DNA from: SAR324 cluster bacterium
GTDB lineage: Bacteria > SAR324 > NAC60-12
Reading direction: 5' to 3'
Assembly: GCA_014382365.1 (NCBI GenBank)
Contig: JACNJW010000054.1
Location: 41,078 to 105,077, forward strand
Length of the DNA: 64,000 bases
Part shown: positions 9,317 through 19,698 of the stretch, in pieces
How the letters are laid out: each line of letters begins with the position of its first letter
Position numbering within the stretch: position 1 is the stretch's first letter
The notes under the pieces: generated by a model
Told to the model about the DNA's origin: nothing
The model's input: only the letters and a program-made list of their open reading frames with translations
Database searches by the model: none
Position numbers and translations under genes: made by a program

Positions 9317-10435
9317 TTGAATATGCTGATTCAGCCAAAACCTCTCAATAGATTAGTCGCAGCCATTCTCAAAAAAGGCGGAAGCAGTAACGAAGAGGCC
9401 CTTGTGGTGGCAGACCATCTGGTTCGTTCAAATTTGGCAGGTCACGACAGTCACGGTGTCGGTATGCTGCCGTTTTATGTACGGATGCTCAAAGCGAATT
9501 TGCTGCATCCGAACCAAAAACCGGATCTTCTTAAAGCTGACGGCTCGATTATGATGTTTGACGGCCAACGCGGTTACGGGCAGGCCGTCGGTAAAATCGC
9601 CATGGAGCAGGCGATTGAAAAATGTCGGGAAACCGGACTGGTTTTAATGACCCTCCGTAACACGCACCACCTTGGACGAATCGGCACCTACGGTGAACAA
9701 AGCATCGCAGCAGGAATGGTCTCACTGCATTTTGTCAATGTGACTGACCACTCACCACTTGTTGCACCTTTTCGGGGCTCTGACGCCCGTTTTTCAACAA
9801 ATCCGATTTGCCTTGCCATGCCAGGAACTAAAAAACAGCCTCCCGCACCGGACGTTCCGGCAGTTTTACTGGACATGGCAACCAGTCGCATAGCTCTTGG
9901 CAAAACACGGGTTGCTTTAAATAAAGATGAAGCACTTACAGATGGTTTGGTTATCAACCACAAAGGACAACCAAGCACCGACCCCGGTGTTATGGCCGGA
10001 TACTTATTTCCGGAACGTCCTGACAATCCTCCGCTCGGCGCACTGACTCCCCTTGGAGAATATAAGGGTTACGGTCTGGCACTCTTTTGTGAACTGCTGG
10101 GGGGAATGCTCAGCAGCGGCGGAACCATACAGCCTGAAAACGAGCGTCGCAACAGTATCATCAACAATATGTTTACCTTGGTAATTGATCCAGCCAGATT
10201 GGTGGATGTCCCCTGGATGCAGCACGAAGTAGAAGCACTAGTTGCACACGCCAAAGGTTCTCCACCTGCTAATCCTGACGAACCTGTCCTGGTCGCCGGA
10301 GATCCGGAACGTATTTCACTACAAGAGCGTCAGTTACATGGCATTCCAATTGATGACACAACCTGGGAGCAAATTCTTGAAGGTGGCAAAACATTAGGTC
10401 TTAGCCAAAATGAAATGCTGGATTTGAAAGCTTAA
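9317..10435 (+). CDS. Ldh2 family malate/L-lactate/ureidoglycolate-type dehydrogenase
   Basis: A 372-residue NAD(P)-dependent oxidoreductase of the Ldh2/MDG family. Its fold is unrelated to the Rossmann malate and lactate dehydrogenases. Landmarks are SNLAGHDSHGVGMLPFY near residue 40 with the conserved His, the NTHHLGRIGTYGE stretch near 115, and the late EYKGYGLALFCELLGGML segment. The gene starts 15 bases after the glutaryl-CoA dehydrogenase stop. A TTG at 9317 and an ATG at 9323 are both possible starts. The family reduces or oxidises 2-hydroxy/2-oxo acids and the specific substrate cannot be read here. Confidence 0.85.
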   Translation: MNMLIQPKPLNRLVAAILKKGGSSNEEALVVADHLVRSNLAGHDSHGVGMLPFYVRMLKANLLHPNQKPDLLKADGSIMMFDGQRGYGQAVGKIAMEQAIEKCRETGLVLMTLRNTHHLGRIGTYGEQSIAAGMVSLHFVNVTDHSPLVAPFRGSDARFSTNPICLAMPGTKKQPPAPDVPAVLLDMATSRIALGKTRVALNKDEALTDGLVINHKGQPSTDPGVMAGYLFPERPDNPPLGALTPLGEYKGYGLALFCELLGGMLSSGGTIQPENERRNSIINNMFTLVIDPARLVDVPWMQHEVEALVAHAKGSPPANPDEPVLVAGDPERISLQERQLHGIPIDDTTWEQILEGGKTLGLSQNEMLDLKA

Positions 10436-10482
10436 CTTATTCATCAGCAGATTCCATTCATCTTGAAAAACAATGGCAGCTC

Positions 10483-11172
10483 ATGCTAAAAAACAAAATA
10501 TCCTACTATCTTGGAATTGGAGACAATTCGGTTACTAACTTAGAAAAAATCATTTCAGGAATAGGTGGATTTATTGGAATTTTCTGTATTATTTACATCA
10601 GTACACTTTTTGTTGGTGCAGAAGAGGCAGTCTATATTGTACCGTCAATGGGGGCTTCCGCAGTCTTACTCTTTGCAGTACCTCACAGTGCACTTGGACA
10701 ACTCTGGAATGTTATCGGTGGGCATTTGATTTCCGCCGCAATCGGAGTAGCCTGTTACCAGTGGTTACCTTCCGGAGGCATTGCTGCTGCTGCAAGTGTC
10801 GGCCTGGCAATTGGAGCAATGTATTATGCACGCTGTATTCATCCGCCTGGTGGTGCAACTGCGCTGGCGGCAGTCATTGGAGGACCGAACATTCATGCGC
10901 TGGGCTACGGCTATATTTTGACACCAGTTGCCATTAACACTGCAACCATTCTCTTAGTCGCATTGTTGTTCAATGCCTTTTTTCACTGGCGACGCTACCC
11001 GGCTTTTCTACTGGCAAAAGATCCTGATGTAGACTACAATCAGCATGCTTATGCACCAGTGGATTATGCGGATTTTGTCTCTGCACTTAGTCAAATGGAC
11101 ACTTTCATAGATCTTACCGAAGATGATTTGCTGAAAATATACCGATTTGCAACCGGAAGAGATGTAAATTAA
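10483..11172 (+). CDS. HPP family integral membrane protein
   Basis: A 229-residue membrane protein with four or five hydrophobic helices between residues 25 and 165. The signature [18 protein letters not shown] includes the HPP triplet that names the family; [21 protein letters not shown] is the other conserved block. The C-terminal 60 residues are soluble and acidic. Some HPP proteins have been linked to nitrite or ion transport, but a general function is not established. It lies between catabolic enzyme genes with gaps of 47 and 17 bases, so it may be co-transcribed and could move a related small anion. That role is inference. Confidence 0.8.
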   Translation: MLKNKISYYLGIGDNSVTNLEKIISGIGGFIGIFCIIYISTLFVGAEEAVYIVPSMGASAVLLFAVPHSALGQLWNVIGGHLISAAIGVACYQWLPSGGIAAAASVGLAIGAMYYARCIHPPGGATALAAVIGGPNIHALGYGYILTPVAINTATILLVALLFNAFFHWRRYPAFLLAKDPDVDYNQHAYAPVDYADFVSALSQMDTFIDLTEDDLLKIYRFATGRDVN

Positions 11173-11189
11173 AAAAATTAAAAACTACA

Positions 11190-14100
11190 ATGAATTCCCC
11201 ACTATCTGGAAAAAGTCCTGTCAAACTCAAAAACAAAGTTCGATTTATAACAGCCACCAGTTTGTTTGACGGACACGACGCTGCAATAAACATCATGCGC
11301 CGTATTATGCAGTCACAAGGTGCAGAGGTGATTCATCTTGGTCACGACCGTAGTGTGGAGGAAATCGTCACTGCTGCTATTCAGGAAGATGTGCAGGGAA
11401 TCGCTGTAAGTTCTTATCAAGGCGGACACATGGAATTTTTCCGTTACATGGTTGATTTGTTGCGGGAAACCGGAAGTTCCGGTGGAGAAGGATCCGGTCA
11501 TATTCAGGTATTTGCCGGAGGAGGAGGTGTGATCATCCCGGCTGAGATACAGGAATTGACTAAATACGGTGTTAACCGGGTTTACTCTCCTGATGACGGA
11601 CGAGAGCTTGGATTGGAGGGAATGATTGCTGATATGCTCAAACGCGCGGATTTTCCAATTTTGGCAAACAAATTTGAGCCTGGATATAAAATACATAATT
11701 CAAAAAATGTAAAGCAGATTGCCCAAAATTTGAGCTGGATTGAACAAAAAATTGCGGAACCGAAAATACTGCAAAATATGCTGGCAAAACTCCCGGACAA
11801 TTCCGAGGTTCCAGTGATTGGTTTAACCGGTACAGGAGGTGCAGGAAAATCCTGTCTGACTGATGAGTTTGTGCGTAATTTCCTTGAAGAATTTCCAGAC
11901 AAACAAGTTGCAATCATTTCGGTTGATCCTTCAAAACGTAAAACAGGCGGTGCTCTACTCGGTGACCGAATGCGCATGAATTCGATTAACGATCCACGTG
12001 TGTTCATGCGTTCAATGGCCACCAGGCGTTCAAATTTAGCTACTTCCGCGGCTTTAGATGGAGCAGTTCGACTGCTGCGTACCTGTGCTTTCGATTTAAT
12101 TTTTGTAGAAACAGCAGGAATTGGACAAAGCGATTCAGAAATTGCTGATTTTGTTGATTTAAGTCTTTATGTAATGACTCCGGAGTATGGTGCAGCAACT
12201 CAGCTTGAAAAGATTGATATGATCGACTTTGCTGATTGCATTGTGATAAATAAATTCGACAAACCCGGTGCAGAAGACGCTTTGCTTGCAGTGAGAAAAC
12301 AATATAGACGCAGCCGCAATGATTTTGATGCTGTCCCGGAGACTATGCCGGTCTTTGGTGTGGTAGCCAACCGATTTAACGACAGTGGAACAAATTGGCT
12401 CTATCACAAAACTATGGATATGCTGATTGAGAAAAAAAGTCTCTCATGGAAGCATAATCAACATATAGAATATGCAGTTTCAGAAATGACAGAGCTGATT
12501 CCAGCAGACCGTAAAGAGTATTTACGGCAAATTTCTTCCACAGTCAGGAATTACAAGAAACAGCTTGGAGCTCAAACTAAACTTGCCGCAGAATGCGGAC
12601 AGTTGTACGGAACACTGCAGCAAATGCATGGAGAATCAGAAAAACAAATAAAAGAAAATAAACTCCAGTCATATCCGTTGGAGAACATAACAGAGAAGGC
12701 ACGTCCTGTTGCCGAGCTTTACAACAAAAAACTATCAAAACTACCCGAAACTCTACAAAAACAGCTTAGAGATTTTGAGCAAAATCGCCAAAGTTACCTG
12801 GTAGATAATTTTCAATTTAATGTGCGGGAAAAAGTTCTAGAGATGGAAAATCACCGGACGAGCCTTTCCGGACTCAAAATTCCAAAAATTGCCACTCCCA
12901 AATTCGAAGATTGGGGTGAAATATCACGTTGGTTGGGTTTGGAAAATTTTCCCGGAAGTTTTCCTTTCACTGCAGGAGTTTTTCCATTTAAGCGTGAAGG
13001 TGAAGATCCAACACGGATGTTTGCCGGAGAAGGTATTGCGGAACGAACAAACAGACGTTTTCATCTACTGGCTCATGAGCAGCCTGCAACACGCTTAAGC
13101 ACAGCTTTTGACTCAGTTACACTCTATGGTTCAAACCCACATTCTCGGCCTGATATCTACGGAAAAATAGGTAATGCCGGCGTTTCTATCTGTACTGTTG
13201 ATGATGCAAAGCGACTTTATTCCGGCTTTGATTTACTGTTAGCCAACACCTCAGTTTCAATGACCATCAACGGACCCGCACCAATTATTCTTGCATTTTT
13301 CATGAATGCAGCAATTGATCAGCAGGTGGAAAAACATCTGCGCGAAAACGGGAGACTTGAAGAAGCAAAAAAAACACTCCGCCAGCATTACCTTGAACAG
13401 GATTTATCTCCTCCGGAATATCGCATGGAACTTCCGAAACATCACAATGGGTTGGGACTGGACCTGCTGGGGATATCTGCAAAACACTATGTTGATAAAG
13501 AAACTTACGGCAGAATCAAAGATGATGTTTTAAACAATGTCCGTGGAACTGTGCAGGCGGACATTCTAAAAGAAGATCAGGCTCAAAACACCTGTATTTT
13601 CAGTACAAACTTTGCACTGAGGATGATGGGTGACATTCAGGAATATTTTACCGCCAATGATGTCCGCAACTTTTACTCTGTCAGCATTTCCGGGTATCAC
13701 ATTGCAGAGGCCGGAGCAAACCCGATCAGTCAAGTAGCTTTCACACTGGCCAACGGATTCACACTTATTGAGTATTATCTGGCACGCGGTTTGGCGATTG
13801 ACGATTTTGCACGTAACCTGAGCTTCTTTTTCAGCAATGGAATGGATCCGGAATATGCAGTCATTGGCAGGGTAGCACGCCGTATTTTTGCAGTTACTCT
13901 GCGTGATTTATACGGTGCTAATGAACGCTCACAAAAATTAAAATATCATATCCAGACTTCAGGGCGCTCACTGCATGCCATGGAAATGGACTTCAATGAC
14001 ATCCGTACCACTCTGCAGGCCCTCTACGCAGTATATGACAACTGCAACTCATTACACACCAACGCTTACGATGAAGCAATCACAACCCCCACAGGCGAAT

Positions 14101-14642
14101 CGGTACGTCGTGCACTTGCAATTCAACTAATTATCAATCATGAACTGGGCCAAGCCTACAATCATAATCCGCTGCAGGGAAGCTTTTTGATAGAAGAATT
14201 GACAGAACTAGTAGAGGAAGCCATTCTGTCGGAATTTGTCCGTATTTCAGAACGCGGTGGTGTCTTGGGAGCAATGGAAACAATGTACCAGCGTAACAAA
14301 ATTCAGGAAGAGTCACTTTATTATGAAACTCTCAAGCATTCCGGTGAGTTGCCAATCATGGGTGTGAATACTTTTCTTAATCCAAATCCTGCTGAAACAC
14401 AGATGGAGATAGAACTGGCTCGTTCAACTGATGCAGAAAAAGATATGCAGATTCGTGATTTAGAAAATTTTCAACAGTTCCACTCTGCAGAGCAGAAAAA
14501 TATTATGGAGCGCCTTAGACAGGTTGCTTTGAATGACGGCAATATTTTTGAACTGTTAATGGATGCAGTACAGGTGGCATCATTGGGTGAAATCACCCAG
14601 CAGCTTTATCAACTGGGTGGTAAATATAGACGAAATATGTAA
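11190..14642 (+). CDS. icmF: Fused acyl-CoA mutase with G-protein chaperone (IcmF type)
   Basis: A 1150-residue fusion. Residues about 15-150 are the cobalamin-binding domain, with Asp27 and His29 in [12 protein letters not shown] as the lower axial ligand motif. Residues about 205-420 are a MeaB-like GTPase (P-loop [11 protein letters not shown] at 211-221, NKFD at 354-357). The C-terminal TIM-barrel mutase domain begins near residue 590 with [18 protein letters not shown]. Known IcmF enzymes interconvert isobutyryl-CoA and n-butyryl-CoA, and some act on pivalyl-CoA or isovaleryl-CoA; the GTPase loads and repairs the cofactor. The third motif position after DxH is Ala where Gly is usual in other B12 enzymes. 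It follows the HPP gene by 17 bases. Substrate preference is not determined from sequence. Confidence 0.93.
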   Translation: MNSPLSGKSPVKLKNKVRFITATSLFDGHDAAINIMRRIMQSQGAEVIHLGHDRSVEEIVTAAIQEDVQGIAVSSYQGGHMEFFRYMVDLLRETGSSGGEGSGHIQVFAGGGGVIIPAEIQELTKYGVNRVYSPDDGRELGLEGMIADMLKRADFPILANKFEPGYKIHNSKNVKQIAQNLSWIEQKIAEPKILQNMLAKLPDNSEVPVIGLTGTGGAGKSCLTDEFVRNFLEEFPDKQVAIISVDPSKRKTGGALLGDRMRMNSINDPRVFMRSMATRRSNLATSAALDGAVRLLRTCAFDLIFVETAGIGQSDSEIADFVDLSLYVMTPEYGAATQLEKIDMIDFADCIVINKFDKPGAEDALLAVRKQYRRSRNDFDAVPETMPVFGVVANRFNDSGTNWLYHKTMDMLIEKKSLSWKHNQHIEYAVSEMTELIPADRKEYLRQISSTVRNYKKQLGAQTKLAAECGQLYGTLQQMHGESEKQIKENKLQSYPLENITEKARPVAELYNKKLSKLPETLQKQLRDFEQNRQSYLVDNFQFNVREKVLEMENHRTSLSGLKIPKIATPKFEDWGEISRWLGLENFPGSFPFTAGVFPFKREGEDPTRMFAGEGIAERTNRRFHLLAHEQPATRLSTAFDSVTLYGSNPHSRPDIYGKIGNAGVSICTVDDAKRLYSGFDLLLANTSVSMTINGPAPIILAFFMNAAIDQQVEKHLRENGRLEEAKKTLRQHYLEQDLSPPEYRMELPKHHNGLGLDLLGISAKHYVDKETYGRIKDDVLNNVRGTVQADILKEDQAQNTCIFSTNFALRMMGDIQEYFTANDVRNFYSVSISGYHIAEAGANPISQVAFTLANGFTLIEYYLARGLAIDDFARNLSFFFSNGMDPEYAVIGRVARRIFAVTLRDLYGANERSQKLKYHIQTSGRSLHAMEMDFNDIRTTLQALYAVYDNCNSLHTNAYDEAITTPTGESVRRALAIQLIINHELGQAYNHNPLQGSFLIEELTELVEEAILSEFVRISERGGVLGAMETMYQRNKIQEESLYYETLKHSGELPIMGVNTFLNPNPAETQMEIELARSTDAEKDMQIRDLENFQQFHSAEQKNIMERLRQVALNDGNIFELLMDAVQVASLGEITQQLYQLGGKYRRNM

Positions 14643-14646
14643 TGTG

Positions 14647-14825
14647 GTAAGCTTACTAAAGCAGGCATTTTCCTGAAATAGAATCGCCTCAAATATAACA
14701 AACAATCTGTCTTCTGTCTGTCAACAGTTTAGGGTGGGGGAAACTGGAATATTTGAGTTATTTTATTTGCATTTGATCACTGGTCTTCTTGAGCCCCGGC
14801 GATTAATGTCAAACTCGGGGTTTTT
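14647..14825 (+). terminator. Probable terminator region after icmF
   Basis: CCCCG at 14794-14798 can pair with CGGGG at 14816-14820, directly followed by five T residues and then TAATGG, on the plus strand. The loop of 17 bases is long, so the hairpin is only moderately convincing. A perfect 10-base palindrome (GTAAGCTTAC, 14647-14656) lies just after the icmF stop. The remaining sequence up to 14922 shows no convincing gene. Confidence 0.4.
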
Positions 14826-14922
14826 AATGGTTTTATTAGTTACTGAATGGACTTGTAAACAAATGCAACAACAGTTTTTGTCCAAGGTTAATATTATTGT
14901 TCACCAAGTTAAATTCAAGACC

Positions 14923-15558
14923 TTAATGGACTTCACAAACTTGATTAAGTTCAGTCAATGCAATCACGCCTTGACGAATTAAGTTAAATGGTTCTGTCAT
15001 ACAATTGACAATTGTCGATACCTCATTTCCGGCAGTCTTTCCACCATCTATTATCAACTCCAGCCGATTGTTCAATTGTTCTTCCACTTCGTTTGCAGTT
15101 GAACAGGAAGGCCTACCCGACAAGTTGGCACTGGTGCCTATTATTGGACAGTTCCCCAACTCAATCAGGTGCTGTGCTACAGTTGAGCTTGAGTAACGAA
15201 CGGCTAAAGTACCGTCCTCGTTACGGAGATGTTCTGGAAGTTTCGGGTTGGCTGCTAATATCAAGGTTAATGGTCCCGGCCAAAATGTCTTCATCAACTC
15301 GTCAATTCGAGAATCATCCCATTGACAGAGGAGCGGCAACCATTCTGGCATTACCAGCAACAGTAATGGTTTTTTCTTTGAACGCTGCTTAAGTAGAAAA
15401 ACACTGTCCTGAACTTCTTTAGAAAGTGCATTGCCGCCTAAACCATAACAAGTTTCAGTAGGAAATGCTAAAACCTTGTTTAGTGAAAGTGCTCTTTGCA
15501 CCACCAATTCATCCTGCCTTGAAAAAGGGAATCTGAGCAATTGAGTTATAATAGCCAT
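14923..15558 (-). CDS. L-threonylcarbamoyladenylate synthase (Sua5/YrdC/YciO family)
   Basis: A 211-residue single-domain YrdC fold. KVLAFPTETCYGLGGNA near residue 30 is the nucleotide/threonine pocket. KQRSKKKPLLLLV supplies the basic KxR...K cluster, and GTSANLSG with DGGKTAGNEVSTIV completes the signature. It makes threonylcarbamoyl-AMP from threonine, bicarbonate and ATP for the t6A37 tRNA modification, working with TsaBDE. It lacks the extra C-terminal Sua5 domain, so it is the short TsaC form. It converges on the icmF end and stands before a periplasmic binding protein gene. Confidence 0.88.
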   Translation of the reverse strand: MAIITQLLRFPFSRQDELVVQRALSLNKVLAFPTETCYGLGGNALSKEVQDSVFLLKQRSKKKPLLLLVMPEWLPLLCQWDDSRIDELMKTFWPGPLTLILAANPKLPEHLRNEDGTLAVRYSSSTVAQHLIELGNCPIIGTSANLSGRPSCSTANEVEEQLNNRLELIIDGGKTAGNEVSTIVNCMTEPFNLIRQGVIALTELNQVCEVH

Positions 15559-15667
15559 TCTGTCCTTTTGAACAGCAATCTGGCAAGTGTGTAATCAGTA
15601 CACAGCATTATTGATTCAACAGAAAGCACGTCTCGAGAACCAACTTTTACAGTATTTTTACTTTGAT

Positions 15668-16834
15668 TCATTGTCCGTCAATCCAGTCAGAGAGATGCTG
15701 CAAATTTCCAGACTTAATTTGCGAAACACGAAGAGAGCCTAAAGCCAGATGATTACGCGAATTAAATGTAATTGGCGGCAGCAATTGGCCTTGCCATTGT
15801 TGAATACTTTCTGTTGCATAAACTGCCTTTTGTCTGCTTAAAGCACGTCCGGAGCGCTTTAATACTTCTACCATCAATTCTGCAACGGCCTGACCGTAAA
15901 TGGTCCAGCGGCTCGTTGTCAGATCCGCTGCATATTCATTGAGAATTTGCTGATGAAATATTAAACCAGCATTTTCTGTTTCCATAATCAGCGGGAACGC
16001 AGTCAAAAAACGTACTCTTTCAAGAACTTCCTGATTCAATGATTCAGGAAGACGACTGTCGGCAAGCGCATGACCTGTAAGGATTGGAATGCTTAATTGA
16101 GTAGGAAAACTCAAAATGCCCATTACATCTGAGTAATTACCTAACACAACCAGCAAATCAGGCTTGCTTTCATTAATCAGCTTCCATTCTGCTGTCAGGC
16201 GTCCTGTTTTTCCGGGAAGCAGTTCAGCTGATACACCATACAATTCTTTGCTTAAGGCCTTGACAGACCTCTGATACACAGGTTTATCAGCATACCAGAT
16301 GATAATTTTTTCCTCTGTATGTTTTTGAGAAAGAAATTTTCCCAGAATTTTTGCTTCAGTATCAGCAGTCGGTAAAAAAGCAAACAGATTAGCACGTACC
16401 GGCTGCGTCCATTCCGGCAGGTCAGAGCCAACAAAGAAACTTGGAATACTATTCTGTTTCAAAATTGGATAAACTGCCTGATGAGTTTTGCTTCCTATAC
16501 CACTGAAAACAGCAAATATTTCATGTTTTACTGTCAATTCATTAAAAGCGGTTTTAGCAATTTCAGGATTCAACTGATCATCTATTATTTTCAATTCTAT
16601 CAAACGACCATGAACACCTCCCTGGTCATTGACATACTGAAAATAGGCCTTCGCACTTTTAGCAATCTCAGAATATTGCCGGGCAGGACCACTTAAAGGT
16701 TGATGGGTTACCAAGATTACACTTCTGGGTAAAACTCCGTTTTCAGCAAAGCAATAAGTAGCAGTTATAATTATCATCAGAAGAAGAGCTGTCAGACGAA
16801 ACAACTTTGTCATCACTTTAAATAAATAGTACAT
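15668..16834 (-). CDS. Periplasmic ligand-binding protein, branched-chain amino acid type
   Basis: A 388-residue exported protein. A signal peptide with a strong hydrophobic core (about residues 14-29) ends near TYCFAEN. The mature part follows the type I periplasmic binding fold used by LivJ-like receptors: SGPARQYSEIAKSAKAYFQYVNDQGGVHGR near the start is the typical G...GAxxAxxxiN-GGi-GR pattern. No permease or ATPase genes are adjacent, so it may be an orphan receptor feeding a remote ABC transporter or a sensor. An ATG seven codons downstream is an alternative start. Ligand unknown. Confidence 0.8.
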   Translation of the reverse strand: MYYLFKVMTKLFRLTALLLMIIITATYCFAENGVLPRSVILVTHQPLSGPARQYSEIAKSAKAYFQYVNDQGGVHGRLIELKIIDDQLNPEIAKTAFNELTVKHEIFAVFSGIGSKTHQAVYPILKQNSIPSFFVGSDLPEWTQPVRANLFAFLPTADTEAKILGKFLSQKHTEEKIIIWYADKPVYQRSVKALSKELYGVSAELLPGKTGRLTAEWKLINESKPDLLVVLGNYSDVMGILSFPTQLSIPILTGHALADSRLPESLNQEVLERVRFLTAFPLIMETENAGLIFHQQILNEYAADLTTSRWTIYGQAVAELMVEVLKRSGRALSRQKAVYATESIQQWQGQLLPPITFNSRNHLALGSLRVSQIKSGNLQHLSDWIDGQ

Positions 16835-16851
16835 AGTTTGTTATTTGATTT

Positions 16852-19059
16852 TCACAACAAAGGTGTTGCTCCCAACTCAACAAATTGATGCAGTAAACCT
16901 GTAAACCGCCGCGTAGCACCTTCATTTTCGATGGATTTTTTTACAGCAGCCTCAGTTCCAATCAAGACCACCAGCATTTTTCCGCGAGTGATTGCAGTAT
17001 AAAGCAAATTGCGCTGCAACATCATGAAATGATGAGTTGTCAACGGAATAATAACTGCTGAATACTCACTTCCTTGTGATTTATGCACTGTGATTGCGTA
17101 TGCTAAAGTCAATTGATCCAGTTCGTTTCCCTGATAATGGATGATCTCCTGTTCAAACTTTACATGAAGTTCCCTGGTTTTTGCTGCACAATTTACAATA
17201 CGGCCAAGATCTCCGTTGAAAACTTGTTTCTCATAATCATTTTGCAGCTGCATAACTTTGTCTCCAACCCGGAATAGCTGTTCACGATGTTCCAGTCCTT
17301 CTGCATCCGGATTCATCACGTCCTGCAGCTTGCGGTTTAAATTTACTGCTCCGGTAGCACCACGGTGCATCGGTGTGAGTACCTGAATATCCAGCATTGG
17401 ATCCAGTTCAAAACGCTGAGGAATTCGTTCTGTACTCATCAACAAAATTTTTTCAACTATTGTTTCCGGATCAGACTCTTTAATAAAGTAAAAATCCAGC
17501 AATTTATTTCCTGCATTGACCTGCTGACTTAAACTTTTAAAATCTGGCAGCATTCCCTGACGTACATTATGGGCATAGGTTGTGATATAACTGTCAGCAG
17601 CCTGCCTGAAAATATGCTCAAGACGAACAACCGGGATTGAATTGGATTCAATCAAGTCCAATAAAACTGAACCTGCTCCGACTGATGGTAATTGATCAAC
17701 ATCTCCAACCAGAACTAAACGCGATGCAGACGGAACGGCCTCCAAAAAACTGTCCATCAACAGCGTGTCAATCATTGATGTTTCGTCAAGGATCAACAAC
17801 TCCTGCTCCAACGGGTTTTCACGATCACGTTGAAAACCAAGGTTACTTGCTTCCAGCAGACGGTGTATAGTGGATGCTGCTGCTCCGGTAGTTTCAGTAA
17901 TTCGTTTTGCAGCCCGTCCTGTAGGTGCCGCGAGTGCAATTGACGGAATTCTTGGCCGCATTAAACCCAGTATAAAGCGTACAATCGTAGTTTTTCCTGT
18001 TCCCGGACCACCAGTGATGATCAGCACCTTATGTTGTAGAGCGGCTTCTACAGCTTTTTTTTGGGCAGAATCAAGTTCAAGTCCGACTTTCTTTTCCTGC
18101 TCCTCAATCAGAGTTGTTTCACTTTCAAAAACAGTAAAGGCTTCACTGTTCAGGATACGAAAGATATTTTCAGCTACCCGCAATTCGGCTTTGTAAAATC
18201 GGGGTCTGAAAATATGTTCCTGTTCATTTGCAGAAACATCTATTATTTTTTCACTATTCAACAAATGATCATCCAGCAATTGCTGAAGTGATGTTTCCAA
18301 AATAACTGCATCAATTTTGAGTTCATCTGTAGTTTTTTCCAGTAAAGCCTGACGTGGAAAGCATGTATGACCATTTTGTGCTTGTTGTTCCAGTATATAT
18401 ACTATTCCTGCTGCTGCACGTAGAGGTGAGTTGATGTCAAAGCCCAGATTTCGCGCTATGCCGTCTGCAGTAAGAAAACCAATACCAGGTATCTCCGTCA
18501 AAAGATAAGGATTTGCTTTTATCAGCGGAATACTATTCATTCCGTGTTTGACAAAAATACGTTGTGCATAAGCATGTGAGATGCCTGCACCACGTAAAAA
18601 TGTCATAACATCTCTCAACCCCCTCTGTTCATCCCAGGCAGCCAGAAGTGTTTTTTGCTGCTTTTTAGCTACTCCCTTTACTTTTGCTAATAATTCCGGA
18701 GAACTGTCAATTATTTTGAAAGTATCCTTACCAAATTTTTTGACGATTCTTTTTGCCGTCTTTTCACCAATACCTTTAAATATTTCAGAAGAAAGATAGC
18801 GTACCATTCCATCTTCAGAGCTTGGTTCAATCGGCATAAATTCTCGAATCGAAAATTGTCTGCCATAAATTTTATGATTTTCCCAGTGACCTTTTAAGCG
18901 CAGTGTTTCCTGTTCACGTGTATTAAAAAACAGTCCTTTTACGGTAATGCAGCGAATCGAATTCTCTGTTAAAAATGAGCCAATCAAGAATCCGTTTTCC
19001 GGATTTGAATACAGTATTTTTTCCAAAATGCCGACTAAGGTAACTTCGTCTTCGGCCAT
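16852..19059 (-). CDS. RecD2-like ATP-dependent DNA helicase
   Basis: A 735-residue superfamily 1B helicase. The N-terminal 300 residues include helix-hairpin-helix-like segments (SSEIFKGIGEKTAKRIVKKFG and ITEIPGIGFLTADGIARNLG style), the hallmark of RecD2 rather than RecBCD RecD. Helicase motifs are Walker A IITGGPGTGKTTIV near residue 350, DETSMID near 426, VGDVDQLPSVGAG, and the late TVHKSQGSEYSAVIIPL with LLYTAITRGK. RecD2 unwinds DNA 5'-3' in repair and replication-fork protection. It begins a minus-strand block that includes holB, and lies 17 bases upstream of the binding-protein gene. Confidence 0.9.
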   Translation of the reverse strand: MAEDEVTLVGILEKILYSNPENGFLIGSFLTENSIRCITVKGLFFNTREQETLRLKGHWENHKIYGRQFSIREFMPIEPSSEDGMVRYLSSEIFKGIGEKTAKRIVKKFGKDTFKIIDSSPELLAKVKGVAKKQQKTLLAAWDEQRGLRDVMTFLRGAGISHAYAQRIFVKHGMNSIPLIKANPYLLTEIPGIGFLTADGIARNLGFDINSPLRAAAGIVYILEQQAQNGHTCFPRQALLEKTTDELKIDAVILETSLQQLLDDHLLNSEKIIDVSANEQEHIFRPRFYKAELRVAENIFRILNSEAFTVFESETTLIEEQEKKVGLELDSAQKKAVEAALQHKVLIITGGPGTGKTTIVRFILGLMRPRIPSIALAAPTGRAAKRITETTGAAASTIHRLLEASNLGFQRDRENPLEQELLILDETSMIDTLLMDSFLEAVPSASRLVLVGDVDQLPSVGAGSVLLDLIESNSIPVVRLEHIFRQAADSYITTYAHNVRQGMLPDFKSLSQQVNAGNKLLDFYFIKESDPETIVEKILLMSTERIPQRFELDPMLDIQVLTPMHRGATGAVNLNRKLQDVMNPDAEGLEHREQLFRVGDKVMQLQNDYEKQVFNGDLGRIVNCAAKTRELHVKFEQEIIHYQGNELDQLTLAYAITVHKSQGSEYSAVIIPLTTHHFMMLQRNLLYTAITRGKMLVVLIGTEAAVKKSIENEGATRRFTGLLHQFVELGATPLL

Positions 19060-19158
19060 TGCAGTTTACGGTTTAATATAATTTTTTTATTTAATTAGCA
19101 TTGTACTATTATCCAAACTCTCAGATAAAGACTGATTTTTTCTTTTTTAGTTCAAATA

Positions 19159-19698
19159 CTATTTAGGCGGAGAATAAAAAGGAGAGCGAATCATCTGCAG
19201 TAAATCGAAATGCCATTTTCCGGATTCTTTGAGTAATAAAAAAGACTGTCTTCTACTAAATTGTAAATCAAAATCACTCTTATGCCGAAAAACAATTGTT
19301 GCTATTACGTAGAGGAAAGTCCGGTAATGATAAGACACTTCAGATCTCTTTTCCGGATGCAGACCTAGAGGCACCCAATCCAGCTCAACCATTCTGGTTG
19401 CAAATTCTTCTATGCTAATTTGTTCTCTCGAATGTTGATTGCCATAGTTATACAATTCGAAATAACGCTCTTCCTGCCAAAGTTGCAGAAAGTCCAGAAA
19501 GACAACCTTTGTTTCTTTTTGGATTGCTTCCAACTCTGCAGGTGAAGGTTGACGGGCCTGGACTTCAGGAAGGACTGTAGAATAATTTAGCCAGCAAAAC
19601 AAGACCAGCAGCCAGAGCAATATCCTCCTGGTAACTGAGACTGATTTGATTATTATTAATATTTTTCTCATCCTGCAAGACGATAGATGTTTAAACAA
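19159..19698 (-). CDS. Hypothetical exported protein
   Basis: A 179-residue protein with a basic start and a hydrophobic segment (about residues 26-44) that could be a signal anchor or cleaved signal peptide. The rest is a small globular domain rich in aromatic residues (FLDFLQLWQEERYFELYNYG) that ends in SPPK. It reminds one of the NTF2-like or DUF4864-type exported domains, but I do not recognise a family. It overlaps the end of holB by 31 bases and is probably co-expressed with it. The shorter Met at residue 11 (MRKIL) would remove most of the overlap. Confidence 0.65.
   Translation of the reverse strand: MFKHLSSCRMRKILIIIKSVSVTRRILLWLLVLFCWLNYSTVLPEVQARQPSPAELEAIQKETKVVFLDFLQLWQEERYFELYNYGNQHSREQISIEEFATRMVELDWVPLGLHPEKRSEVSYHYRTFLYVIATIVFRHKSDFDLQFSRRQSFLLLKESGKWHFDLLQMIRSPFYSPPK

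Noticed and set aside
14734..14982. Plus-strand 82-codon open frame after icmF
   Set aside because: It spans the candidate terminator and overlaps the 3' end of the Sua5/YrdC gene in antisense; no ribosome binding site.
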